Positions 8,097-16,666 of a DNA stretch of 64,000 nucleotides are shown here, piece after piece. This DNA comes from Onstottus_B arcticum (lineage in GTDB: Bacteria; Acidobacteriota; Blastocatellia; UBA7656). Location of the stretch: contig JBBPIE010000012.1 in assembly GCA_038040485.1 (NCBI GenBank), positions 1 through 64,000 of the forward strand, read 5' to 3'. The translations under genes were made by a program, and so were the position numbers. Position 1 is the first letter of the stretch, and each line of letters opens with the position of its first letter. A model generated the notes under the pieces. That model had not been told where the DNA came from and ran no database searches. It worked only from the letters and a program-made list of their open reading frames with translations.

Positions 8097-9359
8097 GTGG
8101 CTGCTCACATCGATTTCCGGATTAGCCGCGCAAGCAAATTCCTGCTGTGTGTCACCGTGATTGCAACCCTGGCTGGAGGCCTCTCCCTATTGGCGCAGCC
8201 CGGCGCCTTCTCGGCGAGATTGACGACACCGCGCATCGCGCCGGTGCCGGAGCAGGGCCGCACCGAGGCGCAACGTCAAATGCTGGCGTCCCGGCCCGAC
8301 TTCAACATCTACAAGACGCTGGCTCACCATCCGGAGCTTTACTCCCGCTGGTCCCCTCTCGGCAGTTTCCTGCTGAACGGCTCGAGCCTGCCGGCTCGTC
8401 ATCGAGAGATGCTGATGATGCGTATGGGCTGGCTGTGTCAGTCGGAATATGAGTGGGCTCAGCATGCCCGCATCGCGACTTCGAGTGCAGGCATGACCGA
8501 CCAGGAAGTCCATCGCATCGCCGAAGGGCCGCGAGCGGCGGGCTGGACTGATTTCGAGCGAACTTTGCTGAGCATGGTGGATGAACTCCGCTACGACGCG
8601 ATGGTCGGCGACGCGACGTGGCGAGCGCTGCGGAAGGAATACAGCGACCAGCAGATGATGGAAGCGCTGTACACCGCGGCGCAGTATCAGCTTGTTTCGA
8701 TGGCACTGAACAGTCTTGGAGTCCAGTTGGATCCGGGACTGACGCATCGGCTGCCGAAAGATCTGCCTTTGCCGAAGCTGGCCGGCCCGGCAACTGGGGC
8801 GCGGCTCACGACGCCTCGCATTGCGCCGCTCGGGCGTGAGCAATGGTCTGCACAACAACGCGAGATGATCACTCCGCAGATCCGCGCTGACGGGAGCGTG
8901 CTGAATCTTTACGCCACGATGCTCCAGCACCCGCGACTCTACACTCCGCGCATGTCGTTCGGTTCGTACCTGCGAACTGAGACGAGTCTGCCACCTAAGA
9001 CTCGGGAACTGCTCATCATGCGCACGGCGTTTCTCATCGGCGCCCAATACGAATGGGCGCATCACGTTGAGTACGCGCGCGCGGCTGGCCTGACGGACGG
9101 AGAGATCGCGCGAATCGCCGCGGGACCGGACGCCGCCGGTTGGAGCGAGGAGCAACGCGCCGTGCTACGAGCCGTCGACGAATTGCGCCGCGAAGCTTTT
9201 ATCACCAATGGCACCTGGAGCGTTCTGGAGAAGCACTACGACACCAAGCAGCTTGTGGAGATTGTCTTCACGGTGGGGGGCTACACGATGACCGGGCTCG
9301 CCATCAACAGCTTCGGAATTCAGGTCGAGCCTGGGTACCCGAACTTTCCTCGAAGATAA
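8097..9359 (+). CDS. Exported tandem carboxymuconolactone decarboxylase (CMD)-like protein
   Basis: A signal peptide (about residues 1-40) precedes two homologous CMD/AhpD-fold domains, roughly 42-215 and 228-415, each opening with RLTTPRIAP. Both carry the family helix, SEYEWAQHARIA and AQYEWAHHVEYA. In AhpD-type enzymes this helix holds a redox C-x2-C; here Glu/Trp occupy those positions while the downstream His is kept. Peroxidase activity is therefore doubtful and a decarboxylase-like or binding role more likely. GTG start with AAGGAGG upstream. The internal duplication makes it twice the usual length. Confidence 0.85.
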   Translation: MAAHIDFRISRASKFLLCVTVIATLAGGLSLLAQPGAFSARLTTPRIAPVPEQGRTEAQRQMLASRPDFNIYKTLAHHPELYSRWSPLGSFLLNGSSLPARHREMLMMRMGWLCQSEYEWAQHARIATSSAGMTDQEVHRIAEGPRAAGWTDFERTLLSMVDELRYDAMVGDATWRALRKEYSDQQMMEALYTAAQYQLVSMALNSLGVQLDPGLTHRLPKDLPLPKLAGPATGARLTTPRIAPLGREQWSAQQREMITPQIRADGSVLNLYATMLQHPRLYTPRMSFGSYLRTETSLPPKTRELLIMRTAFLIGAQYEWAHHVEYARAAGLTDGEIARIAAGPDAAGWSEEQRAVLRAVDELRREAFITNGTWSVLEKHYDTKQLVEIVFTVGGYTMTGLAINSFGIQVEPGYPNFPRR

Positions 9360-9456
9360 TGGCTTTTGCGTTGTCAGTACCTCGCCTCTTGGTGACGGTG
9401 ATAGTGTTCTTTTGTCGGAACGAGAAATTCAGCTAAACATCTGGACGCTTGAAGAC

Positions 9457-10290
9457 ATGGGAACGCAAGAGGATGCAAAGACAAGAGCGGCAAGCGCCTA
9501 TAATGCTGCCTCGGATCACTACGATGATCCAGCAAACTCATTTTGGGAACGCTTCGGTCGTCGTACAGTCGAACGTCTCGATTTGAGTTTTGGCGCGCGT
9601 ATCCTGGATGTTTGCTGCGGCAGTGGGGCCTCGGCGATTCCCGCAGCGGAGGCCGTTGGGCCAAGCGGGTTCGTTCTCGGCGTGGATCTGGCCGAGAACC
9701 TGCTCGAACTCGCCCGAATCAAAGCGAGGGAGCGCGGCCTCAAGCACATCGAGTTTCGTACTGGCGACATGCTCGATCTGGGAATGCCTGAATCCAGCTT
9801 CGACGCCGTCATCTGTGTCTTCGGCATCTTCTTCGTGCCGGATATGCAAGCTGCCGCACGCGAGGTGTGGCGGCTGGTCCGTCCTGGCGGTAAGCTCGCG
9901 ATCACGACTTGGGGCCCGCGCTTCTTCGAACCGATGAGTACCGTATTCTGGAACTCCGTCCGTGAAATGAGACCCGACCTCTACAAGGGCTTTAATCCGT
10001 GGGATCGAGTATGCGATCCGGAGTCCCTGCGTTCGATGTTGACCGGAGCCGGAGTGAACCCGCTGGAAGTCGCGCTTGAGGAAGGAACCCATCCTCTGCT
10101 CTCGCCGGATGACTGGTGGTCGAGGGTTCTTGGTTCAGGATACCGCGGAACGATCGAGCAACTCGATGCAGAGAGTCGCGAACGGGTCCGGCGAGACAAC
10201 CTAAGTTTGATACATGAGTCTGGTGTGAAATCGGTGGAGGCAAACGTGATCTACGCAGTTGCGACGAAGCCGCGAGTTGAATTTCCATAA
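9457..10290 (+). CDS. Class I SAM-dependent methyltransferase
   Basis: Rossmann-fold methyltransferase of the UbiE/type 11 kind. Motif I is ILDVCCGSGASAIPAA, the acidic end of strand 2 is VLGVDLAENLL, motif II is FDAVICVFGIFFVPD, and post-motif III is RLVRPGGKLAITTWG. The 277-residue length is normal. Methyl acceptor unknown; no pathway partners adjoin. ATG 9457 is chosen, but a TTG at 9412 is in frame and neither has a good ribosome-binding site. Confidence 0.85.
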   Translation: MGTQEDAKTRAASAYNAASDHYDDPANSFWERFGRRTVERLDLSFGARILDVCCGSGASAIPAAEAVGPSGFVLGVDLAENLLELARIKARERGLKHIEFRTGDMLDLGMPESSFDAVICVFGIFFVPDMQAAAREVWRLVRPGGKLAITTWGPRFFEPMSTVFWNSVREMRPDLYKGFNPWDRVCDPESLRSMLTGAGVNPLEVALEEGTHPLLSPDDWWSRVLGSGYRGTIEQLDAESRERVRRDNLSLIHESGVKSVEANVIYAVATKPRVEFP

Positions 10291-10384
10291 ACCTGCAACG
10301 GTGGGGCGGTCGGCATATCCCAATTCTGTTATTTGTACGGTCGAGACTTGCTCGGTGTTGCTTAGTAAACCGGGCGAACCGATG

Positions 10385-10390
10385 TATAAT
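10385..10390 (+). promoter_or_regulatory. Candidate -10 box before M4 peptidase
   Basis: A perfect TATAAT lies 100 bases before the peptidase start. The best upstream hexamer, TTGCTT at 10358-10363, is 21 bases away, which is too far for a canonical -35, so activity may depend on an activator. A strong ribosome-binding site AGGAGG precedes ATG 10491. Confidence 0.35.
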
Positions 10391-10490
10391 GCACCGGAAA
10401 TGACCTCGCAGGATCAGCGAAGTCTCCAAGGAGACTCTGTTGACGTAAGACCCGGTCGGCAATTGGTGCTCACATTTCAGGAGGCATAAC

Positions 10491-13400
10491 ATGAAACATG
10501 CAGTACAAAGCTCGCCCTACAATTTGAAACTGCCGATGGGTTGGGTTGAACGATCGGGCGGAGTCAATGACATGGAACGTCGATTCGCGGGCGGCTTGGC
10601 CTGTCTGGTGTTCCTGCTCACCGTTCTCGTCGCTCCGAGCCCCATTGCGGCGCAGGACTTCACTGACTCCCGCAGGCCCGAGGAGTGGCATGTGCGGAAG
10701 GTGACAAGTGCCACGGCGCGTGGGGGAACCGCCCCGGTCGGCATCGGTACACTGCAGGGAGTGTCCCGCGCGCCAATCACGGCAATCGTTGGCGGCGTCG
10801 CCGGTGACAACATTGTGAGTGTCGACCTCGACGTGGTCGTCGTGACTCCGCCCGGGTCTTCTGCCGAGGCCAAGGCCAAGGCGTTCCTCCGCGCCCATCT
10901 CGCGACGCTGGCACCTTCTGTTCCCTTCTCCGAGCTCCGGCAAAAAGCGACGCCCTACGACTGCCAGACGGCGCCGTCGTTTCAAAGCAAATCGATGGGC
11001 GGTACATTCATTTTCGAGCGAGTCGTCGGCGGCACCGCGGTCGTGGGTGGGTCGATCTCGGTCCGAGTCGAAGGCGACGGACGGGTGGTCAACGTCTACA
11101 ACTCGCTCGCGCCTGTCTCGAGCCGTTTGGTTCGCCCCACCGAGCTGGCCGGCCGCTTCGGGCTTGTCAAGGCCCTCAGCAAGTCCCGCCGGAAGCGCTT
11201 CGATCAGCTCGTCCCGAAAGCGAAGCTCCGGCTGTCGATCCTCAAGAAGGCCTCGCCGGTGTTGGTCCCGGTTCGGCAGGGCTCGTCCGGTGGACTTCTG
11301 AAGGCGAGACATGCCACCTGGGGCCTCGCCAACGGCGAAGTCATGAGCGCCTTCCTCCTAGCCGACGGCACCGTCCTCGCCAGCACGGTCATTCCCGGGA
11401 CCCGGCGCGGGAAGACCGTGCCCATCGCCCACATTGACGCCAAGACGAAACTGCCGACGTTCCTCTCGTACCGGTCGCGGGGCGGGCTCGCGGTCTCGGC
11501 GGTCGGCGTCTTCGGCAACCCGGCAGAGATCGCCTTTCGCTACCTCGAGGAGAACCCCGAAGTGTTTCGCTACGGCGCGAGCCGGTGCGGGTTCGAGGTT
11601 CTTGATTCGATGGCGTCGCCCGTCACCCCGCGCGTCACGTTCGTGAAGCTGGGCCAAGTCATCGCGGGCCGCAGGGTCTTCGGCGCCGAGCTCGTCTTCG
11701 AGATCGAGAACGGTAACCGCATTCAGTCAATTCAGGGGCACACCCTGGGCCACGTCCGTATGCCCCTCGTACCGACGGTGGGGCCGGACGCGGCGAAAGC
11801 CGTCGCGGCCGCACAGCTTGCCACGTCCCTTCAGGGAGTCTCGGCCGCGGACCGCACCGAGGCGGCGCGAAGGCCCATCTCCACCGACCTGGTGATCTTC
11901 CCCGGAGAGCTGGTGGCGGTAAAGGGCCTACCTAAGCCGCCGGAGTCGCGCCTCGCGTACCACACGCGCAGCCTGATGCACGGACTCTTCGTGGACGCAG
12001 TCACCGGCACGGTGCTCTATGGCTACTCGCGCTTGCCCGCCGCGAACATCGTTCGCGAAGCCGCAGGCGCCACGATCCTCCAGAAGCCCATCTTCGTGGA
12101 GGTTAGCCGCGACGGCGTGACCACGTCCCCCGGCACGGCGCTCAGCCCCGACGCGGCGACCGCGGTGACGGCCCTCGGAGCCGTGGACACGTTCTACCGC
12201 GCCCACGGCTGGGTCGGGAGGGACGGCCGCGGCGGCGAGGACATGGTCGTGAACGTCAACGTCAATCTTTTCACCTGCCCGAACGCGTTCTCGCCGCCGA
12301 TCGATGAGGAAACCTACTTCTGCACGGGAGACGCTGTCCCGGACGTGGTGGGCCACGAGCTGACCCACAGCGTCGTGTGGAACAGCTCGGACCTCCTCTA
12401 CGCCGACGAATCGGGGGCGCTCAACGAGTCCTACGCAGATATCATGGGCAACCTCGCCTTTCGCGACGTAGCGGCGCCGGGCGCGGTGCCGGGCTGGCTC
12501 GTGGGCGAGGGCTCGGCCGCCGCGGCCGCGGGGATCATCCGCAACATGGCGGCTCCGGGCTTGTCCACACCGCGTCCCCAGCCCGCCACGTACGCAGGCT
12601 ATCTCTCGCGAAGCGACCTCGGCTGCTCTCCCTTCGACTTGCCGGGCCTCACCTGCGACTTCGGAGGCGTGCACACGAATAGCGGCATCACAAGCCTGGC
12701 CCACGTGGTGATGAGCGACGGCGGCGTGGGTGGCCTCGCCGGGATGGGGCGGGACCGCTTGCGGATGATCGCCTTCGACGTGCTCACCCGCCGGCTCTCT
12801 CGTCTGTCGCGCCTTATTGACTCGGCGCTGGCCACCCGGGCGAGCTGCGACGCGCTGCTGGCGGCGGCCGCGAGGGACTTGACGGGCGCTCCCTTTAGGC
12901 AGCTCGACTGCGACCAGATTCCTGGCGCGTTCGCGTCGGTGGGCCTCGAGCCCGGCCTCGTCTCAAACTGGCTGCCGCCTAGCGCCGGGTTCACCGGCAC
13001 GATCGCTCGTTTCGCGGCCGACGTGACAACCAACGGCTGCACGATAACTGACCTGATCCTCCAAATGATGACGCCCGCCGGACAAATCGAGAGCCAAGCT
13101 AGCGTGGTGGGCCCAGGCGCTGCCCTGACCGTGAGCTACTTCGGGCTTCAGACGGCTACAATCGCGACGAGGGCACCGCCCATCGGCACCGTGACGATGG
13201 CACATACCATCACCTGGACCAACGTGTTCGGCCAGACTCCCACGCTCTCGTCGGTGATCGTCGCGCCGCCGCCCGCCGGGGCCGGCAACTGCGCCCCGGG
13301 CAACGTGATCCGCGAGACTCGGAAGAGCGCCATCGCGACCTCCCCAGGCATCCCCCTCATTGGCGGCGCCGGTACCCTGGTGACGGGGAACGCCGCCAGC

Positions 13401-13706
13401 AACATGAACCCGGCGTGCATCCTGGTCCGCGCCGACGTCGAACTCGTCGATGGCGCCGGGAACACCCTGGCTGGGCCCGAGGCCGCACCCACGTGGTCCG
13501 AAGTCGTCTGGATCGCGTTCGTTCCGGTGACCCTAACGCGGACGGCCACCGTCACGGCCCAGCCAGTAGGCGCCTTAGCGGGCGGGCCCCCGAACTTCAA
13601 CCTGTCGGCCCCAGTCGCGTGGAGCTACTCCATCGGCGTGGCCAACACTCGCTGGCGACTAGTTTACGTGATCGACAAGCCGGCCGGGACGACCTGCACG
13701 CCATAG
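10491..13706 (+). CDS. Secreted M4 (thermolysin-like) zinc metallopeptidase, large
   Basis: 1071 residues. ATG 10491 has an ideal AGGAGG and a long positively charged n-region before the hydrophobic signal core (LACLVFLLTVLVAP). A propeptide region (FTP/PepSY-like) precedes the catalytic domain: HELTH at 622-626 and the third ligand E646 in LNESYAD, the M4 pattern HExxH-19-E. The C-terminal third is beta-rich with paired cysteines and may be a secretion or substrate-binding region. Its codons are visibly more GC-rich than the neighbours (GCC/GGC/CTC bias), suggesting horizontal acquisition. The enzyme should degrade extracellular protein. Confidence 0.9.
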   Translation: MKHAVQSSPYNLKLPMGWVERSGGVNDMERRFAGGLACLVFLLTVLVAPSPIAAQDFTDSRRPEEWHVRKVTSATARGGTAPVGIGTLQGVSRAPITAIVGGVAGDNIVSVDLDVVVVTPPGSSAEAKAKAFLRAHLATLAPSVPFSELRQKATPYDCQTAPSFQSKSMGGTFIFERVVGGTAVVGGSISVRVEGDGRVVNVYNSLAPVSSRLVRPTELAGRFGLVKALSKSRRKRFDQLVPKAKLRLSILKKASPVLVPVRQGSSGGLLKARHATWGLANGEVMSAFLLADGTVLASTVIPGTRRGKTVPIAHIDAKTKLPTFLSYRSRGGLAVSAVGVFGNPAEIAFRYLEENPEVFRYGASRCGFEVLDSMASPVTPRVTFVKLGQVIAGRRVFGAELVFEIENGNRIQSIQGHTLGHVRMPLVPTVGPDAAKAVAAAQLATSLQGVSAADRTEAARRPISTDLVIFPGELVAVKGLPKPPESRLAYHTRSLMHGLFVDAVTGTVLYGYSRLPAANIVREAAGATILQKPIFVEVSRDGVTTSPGTALSPDAATAVTALGAVDTFYRAHGWVGRDGRGGEDMVVNVNVNLFTCPNAFSPPIDEETYFCTGDAVPDVVGHELTHSVVWNSSDLLYADESGALNESYADIMGNLAFRDVAAPGAVPGWLVGEGSAAAAAGIIRNMAAPGLSTPRPQPATYAGYLSRSDLGCSPFDLPGLTCDFGGVHTNSGITSLAHVVMSDGGVGGLAGMGRDRLRMIAFDVLTRRLSRLSRLIDSALATRASCDALLAAAARDLTGAPFRQLDCDQIPGAFASVGLEPGLVSNWLPPSAGFTGTIARFAADVTTNGCTITDLILQMMTPAGQIESQASVVGPGAALTVSYFGLQTATIATRAPPIGTVTMAHTITWTNVFGQTPTLSSVIVAPPPAGAGNCAPGNVIRETRKSAIATSPGIPLIGGAGTLVTGNAASNMNPACILVRADVELVDGAGNTLAGPEAAPTWSEVVWIAFVPVTLTRTATVTAQPVGALAGGPPNFNLSAPVAWSYSIGVANTRWRLVYVIDKPAGTTCTP

Positions 13707-13944
13707 CCGCCGACGGCTGTGACGGAAGCACCGATTTGACTTCCGGCACAGTCGCCCTGGCTCTGTGCCCTCGGCCAGAAAAGGGTAGCCAACTAGAAGA
13801 CTTCGAGGTCAGTAGACAGTGGTATCCTCCTTGGATGAAAGCTCGACGACCAAGTTGACCGGCTCGCGTCCTTTGCATGTCCGTGTTCAGCCCATTGGGC
13901 AAGAATGTGTTGTTGCAAGATGCCTTGAGAATGGCAAGACTGTT

Positions 13945-14112
13945 GATGACCCTCACTACTAAGTTGACGAGTTTCGATTCTTGACGATGGGGCACTCTAA
14001 GAATCAGCGGCTCATGGTCGTGGCACATACCGAACGAGAGGGTAAGAGTCGGATGATCTCTGCGCGAGAACCGACCCCGCAAGAGAGGAAACAATATGAG
14101 TCAGAGCAATAA
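13945..14112 (+). pseudogene. brnT: BrnT-type toxin, C-terminal remnant
   Basis: Frame reading DDPHY-stop-VDEFRFLTMG, then RLMVVAHTERE, RMISAREPTPQERKQYE matches the C-terminal half of BrnT ribonuclease toxins (typical: DDPDHSxDEERFLTxG...LLVVxHTER...RIISAR). A TAA interrupts it at 13960 and the N-terminal half is not recognisable upstream. The 3' end overlaps the next gene (ATG 14096), as toxin-antitoxin operons do. It is a dead toxin beside an intact partner. Confidence 0.65.
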
Positions 14113-14317
14113 CCCAGAGCCAAAAGAGGAAATGCGAGAAGAATATGATTTCAGCGGCGGTGTGCGAGGCAAGTATTACAAGCAGTACATGGAAGGCACT
14201 AATGTAGTTCTGTTGGAACCTGACGTCGCAGAGGTGTTCCAAGATTCAGAGTCAGTAAACCAGGCATTACGGGTTCTGATAAACATCGCAAAAAATCAAG
14301 TGCCTCAGCCTCGCTGA
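14096..14317 (+). CDS. Small BrnT-partner (antitoxin-like) protein
   Basis: 73 residues: MSQSNNPEPKEEMREEYDFS, then GGVRGKYYKQYMEGTNVVLL and DSESVNQALRVLINIA. This conserved small acidic protein has a short strand plus helix that resembles ribbon-helix-helix antitoxins. It overlaps the 3' end of the decayed brnT, so I infer it was the antitoxin. AGAGGA is placed correctly before the ATG. A frameshifted paralogue lies at 15778. Confidence 0.7.
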   Translation: MSQSNNPEPKEEMREEYDFSGGVRGKYYKQYMEGTNVVLLEPDVAEVFQDSESVNQALRVLINIAKNQVPQPR

Positions 14318-14408
14318 GGAGGATCGCCTCAAAATCCTCAATCTCCATTAAATGGGACGGGAAGTGTCGGCACCGAAGGGGGCACTTCATATACGCCTAG
14401 CCAATGAT

Positions 14409-14468
14409 CACACTCTCACGTTTCATCACCGCGACGTGAGTTCGAACGCCAATGTCAGCACCGTACAG
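14409..14468 (-). pseudogene. Ghost fragment of Pls/PosA NRPS 3' region (copy 1)
   Basis: Minus-strand translation gives LYGADIGVRTHVA, VMKRESV, aligning with LYGSDIGEGTHVAPHSVVMKRES of the intact NRPS gene downstream, with a four-residue deletion (PHSV). There is no start or stop of its own. It is a relic of a duplication or recombination involving the NRPS 3' end. Confidence 0.6.
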
Positions 14469-14596
14469 CAAAGCGGGCGCGGGCCTCGCATAGCTAGCCC
14501 GCGCCGGTGTTGCTACCTGCGAAACCGCGATCTCTATCAGCCTTTCTCTCGGTGTTCTGTTGAGAACGAGTTCTTAAGCCGTCAGCAAAGATCCCA

Positions 14597-14637
14597 GAGG
14601 CGACCGTTCCTTCGTCGATTGCTGGAGCGGTCGCCTC
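14597..14637 (-). terminator. Hairpin downstream of 14654 gene
   Basis: Perfect 10-bp arms GAGGCGACCG/CGGTCGCCTC with a 21-base loop, lying 16 bases past the stop of the minus-strand secreted protein. No U-run follows, so it could be a processing or protective hairpin. A second GC hairpin (GGCGCGGGC/GCCCGCGCC) sits at 14476-14505. Confidence 0.3.
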
Positions 14638-14653
14638 ATCAACGTTTTCGTCG

Positions 14654-15151
14654 TTATGGCGCTTCCGCGCTGATACGTGTGGCGGTGGTTGTCGCGGGAA
14701 TTATGAGAATGACAGCCCCTGTTGGATCGAGGAGGGCCATATTGCCTACGCCCGTATACTCGGTGTCGTTGGAGTCCCTTGTGATACTTTCAGTGATTCT
14801 CAGTGATCCCTGGAACAGTCCCTGAGTGGTGAATAGAATCTTTGTGAGCGTGATGTTGAATTCACGCGGGCCTGTAGCTTCCCACGCGCCCTGACCCGTG
14901 CCTGCGAGCGAGCCTGGCACCGCCAGATTGTCCGATTCGATGAGTCCGCCACCCGGAATATAGGTGACGATTGCTTCGGCTGAAGGCGGTAGCGGGATTG
15001 GCGCCGGCCCGGGCGTTACGGTTACTCTCCACGAGCCTTCCATCACTTTCTTAGCTGCCTTCTTATCTTGAGACTGGCCGGGTGCTGCGACGGCAAGCGC
15101 GATTATCAACCCTGCGGTGACTAAGGTCAAAATCCTTCTCCTGAAGTTCAT
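14654..15151 (-). CDS. Secreted hypothetical protein
   Basis: 165 residues: signal peptide MNFRRRILTLVTAGLIIALA, then a mature domain beginning GSWRVTVTPGPAP that looks like a small beta-barrel or lipocalin-like fold (alternating hydrophobic strands, glycine turns). I do not recognise a named family. ATG 15151 has GGAGG upstream and gives the cleaner signal; an in-frame ATG at 15175 also has GGAGA. It stands alone, surrounded by pseudogene fragments. Confidence 0.7.
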   Translation of the reverse strand: MNFRRRILTLVTAGLIIALAVAAPGQSQDKKAAKKVMEGSWRVTVTPGPAPIPLPPSAEAIVTYIPGGGLIESDNLAVPGSLAGTGQGAWEATGPREFNITLTKILFTTQGLFQGSLRITESITRDSNDTEYTGVGNMALLDPTGAVILIIPATTTATRISAEAP

Positions 15152-15326
15152 GTAAGTTCCTCCATGGTTGGTCATTGTGGTTCTCCTTTAGAATCTCTCC
15201 TGCTGATGACGTGCGGCCACGCTTCGCTATTTGCGCCTGCGATGGATCTTCAAGAGAATCAGCGAGCGATCAAATCTGCTCTCCTGTCGCAACATCATTT
15301 CGTAGCGGATAGTACGGTAAGGCGAC

Positions 15327-15524
15327 TTGGAAGTCTTTAGAGGTCACATAGCTGGTATCTACGCCGGTCTTGGCGAGAATGCGAAAGCGCTGGAGTGGCT
15401 TGAGAATGCTTCCCGCGAGCATGCCGGTGCGTTAGTGTGGCTCAAAATAGATAACACATTCAAAAGCTTGCGTTCAGAGCCCGGATTTAGAGAACTCCTG
15501 CAGCGCATTAATCTAGGAGACTGA
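15327..15524 (+). pseudogene. C-terminal tail of a TPR protein
   Basis: The 65-residue reading IYAGLGENAKALEWLENAS, then VWLKIDNTFKSLRSEPGFRE, LLQRINL is the typical last TPR and tail of large acidobacterial TPR regulators (kinase or adenylate-cyclase fusions end with DPRFDSLRSDPRFQDLLRRIGL). The rest of the gene is missing, so it is an isolated 3' remnant. Confidence 0.6.
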
Positions 15525-15573
15525 GGATGTCAGGAAGCATTCACTAACGTTCGAAGCGCACCAACCGCGGTTA

Positions 15574-15756
15574 CTATGCTACGCCGGCCTTCTCCGTACG
15601 CGCTGACGCAATTGTTTCAGCCTTCCATTCTGAGCGCGCAGATGTACCGGTGTTCTTAGGCTTGAACGGGCGCGTAGGCCCCCCGGCGTAAGAGCGACCC
15701 GCAAGCAGGCTCTCACGCTTCATCACCACGCTGTGAGGTGCGACGTGAGTTCGCTC
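15574..15756 (-). pseudogene. Ghost of Pls/PosA NRPS 3' end (copy 2)
   Basis: Minus-strand translation from 15747 to the TAG at 15574 reads HVAPHSVVMKRESLLAGRSY, then AGGPTRPFKPKNTGTSARSE and WKAETIASARTEKAGVA: nearly the whole last 58 residues of the intact NRPS gene at 17210, with scattered substitutions. Upstream coding sequence stops abruptly at the copy of the small antitoxin-like gene. It is a duplicated, truncated gene end. Confidence 0.75.
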
Positions 15757-15777
15757 GCTCCAGAGCCAAAAGACGAA

Positions 15778-16024
15778 ATGCGAGAAGAATATGATTTCCG
15801 CGGCGGTGTACGAGGCGAGTTTTTACAGGCAGTACATGGAAAGCGTTAATGTTGTTCTGTTGGAAACTGACGTTGCAGAGGTCTTCCAGGATTCAGAGTC
15901 CGTAAACCAGGCATTAGGTGTCTTGATAAACATCGCAAAGAATCAAGTACCTAAGACTATTAACGCCAAAGTTCTAAAAAGGAAGCCGCACTCAACGCAC
16001 GGCCTCCTCAAAGCTAGTGATTAG
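15778..16024 (+). pseudogene. Frameshifted copy of the antitoxin-like gene
   Basis: It starts MREEYDFRGGVRGEF. At about 15820 the run GAGTTTTTAC carries one base more than the intact paralogue (AAGTATTAC), after which the protein continues in another frame as YRQYMESVNVVLLETDVAEV, then FQDSESVNQALGVLINIAKN. A KVLKRKPHSTHGLL tail is added at the end. Sequence outside the shift is well kept, so the break may be recent. Confidence 0.65.
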
Positions 16025-16038
16025 TAAAGGTCATTGTT

Positions 16039-16067
16039 CATCCGCCATCAATGATGACAGGCGGATG
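16039..16067 (-). terminator. Hairpin between antitoxin copy and repeat protein
   Basis: Arms CATCCGCC/GGCGGATG with a 13-base loop, placed between two converging genes: 15 bases past the antitoxin-copy stop and 17 bases past the repeat-protein stop. It could act for both. No strong U-run. Confidence 0.35.
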
Positions 16068-16083
16068 ATGGCCACTACCCCGG

Positions 16084-16338
16084 TTAGCTGCCCTCTTTCG
16101 TTGGGGGTTTGATTGGCGCGCCACCGCCGCCGCCACCCGGTTGATCGCCCTCTTTCGTTGGGGGTTTGATTGGTGCATTACCACCACCACTCCCCGGTTG
16201 ATCGCCCTCTTTCGTTGGGGGTTTGATTGGTGCATTACCACCACCACTCCCCGGTTGATCGCCCTCTTTCGTTGGGGGTTTGATTGGTGCGTTACCACCA
16301 CCACCACCACCCGGTTGATCGCCTTGGTTACTGCTCAT
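16084..16338 (-). CDS. Gly/Pro/Lys tandem-repeat small protein
   Basis: 84 residues: MSSNQ followed by four copies of GDQPGSGGGNAPIKPPTKE (19-20 residues; DNA period 57 bp, one unit 60 bp). AGGAGG eight bases before ATG supports this frame over the other open frames across the array. There is no signal peptide or hydrophobic segment. The composition (Gly runs, PxKPPTKE) predicts disorder; it may be a linker-like, cell-wall or ice/surface protein, or a precursor peptide. No family recognised. Confidence 0.6.
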   Translation of the reverse strand: MSSNQGDQPGGGGGGNAPIKPPTKEGDQPGSGGGNAPIKPPTKEGDQPGSGGGNAPIKPPTKEGDQPGGGGGGAPIKPPTKEGS

Positions 16339-16666
16339 TAAGTTTTCCTCCTAATCGGAAATCGTCCTCAATAGTATAGACGGAAATGGAAGACGATTCT
16401 ATGTAAGCCTGCTCAAACTATGAGTGACATAGTTCTCCGCCAGACACCTAACAACGTAAGATGTCGCGCGGCGCGGACTCAGAATTCAATACCTCCCGCA
16501 GTCGCAAGCCTCCGCGCAAGTCGATGCTGACCTAACTTGGTTGATTTCGAGCACATAGAGGTTGAAGCTCTCTTTAGATCACCTGAACGTCCCATGCGGC
16601 CCCCCTTGCAGTTCACCTGACTATGACTTACTGGTTCTGACCGCCAGTTTGAGTGGGAGTAAAACA
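16339..16666. other. Intergenic region before PYP gene
   Basis: Divergent gap between the repeat protein and the PYP gene. Apart from the two ribosome-binding sites (AGGAGG on minus, GGGAG on plus) no promoter, hairpin or gene could be supported. Confidence 0.4.

Noticed and set aside
8187..9155. 322-residue minus-strand frame opposite the CMD gene
   Set aside because: Arg/His-rich mirror of a strongly supported gene.
16038..16310. Alternative 90-residue frame across the 57-bp repeats (VVVV/HQSNPQRKRAINR)
   Set aside because: No ribosome-binding site; the AGGAGG and ATG belong to the GDQPG frame.
16084..16338. CRISPR array
   Set aside because: Repeats are contiguous 57-60 bp coding units without unique spacers and stay in one reading frame.
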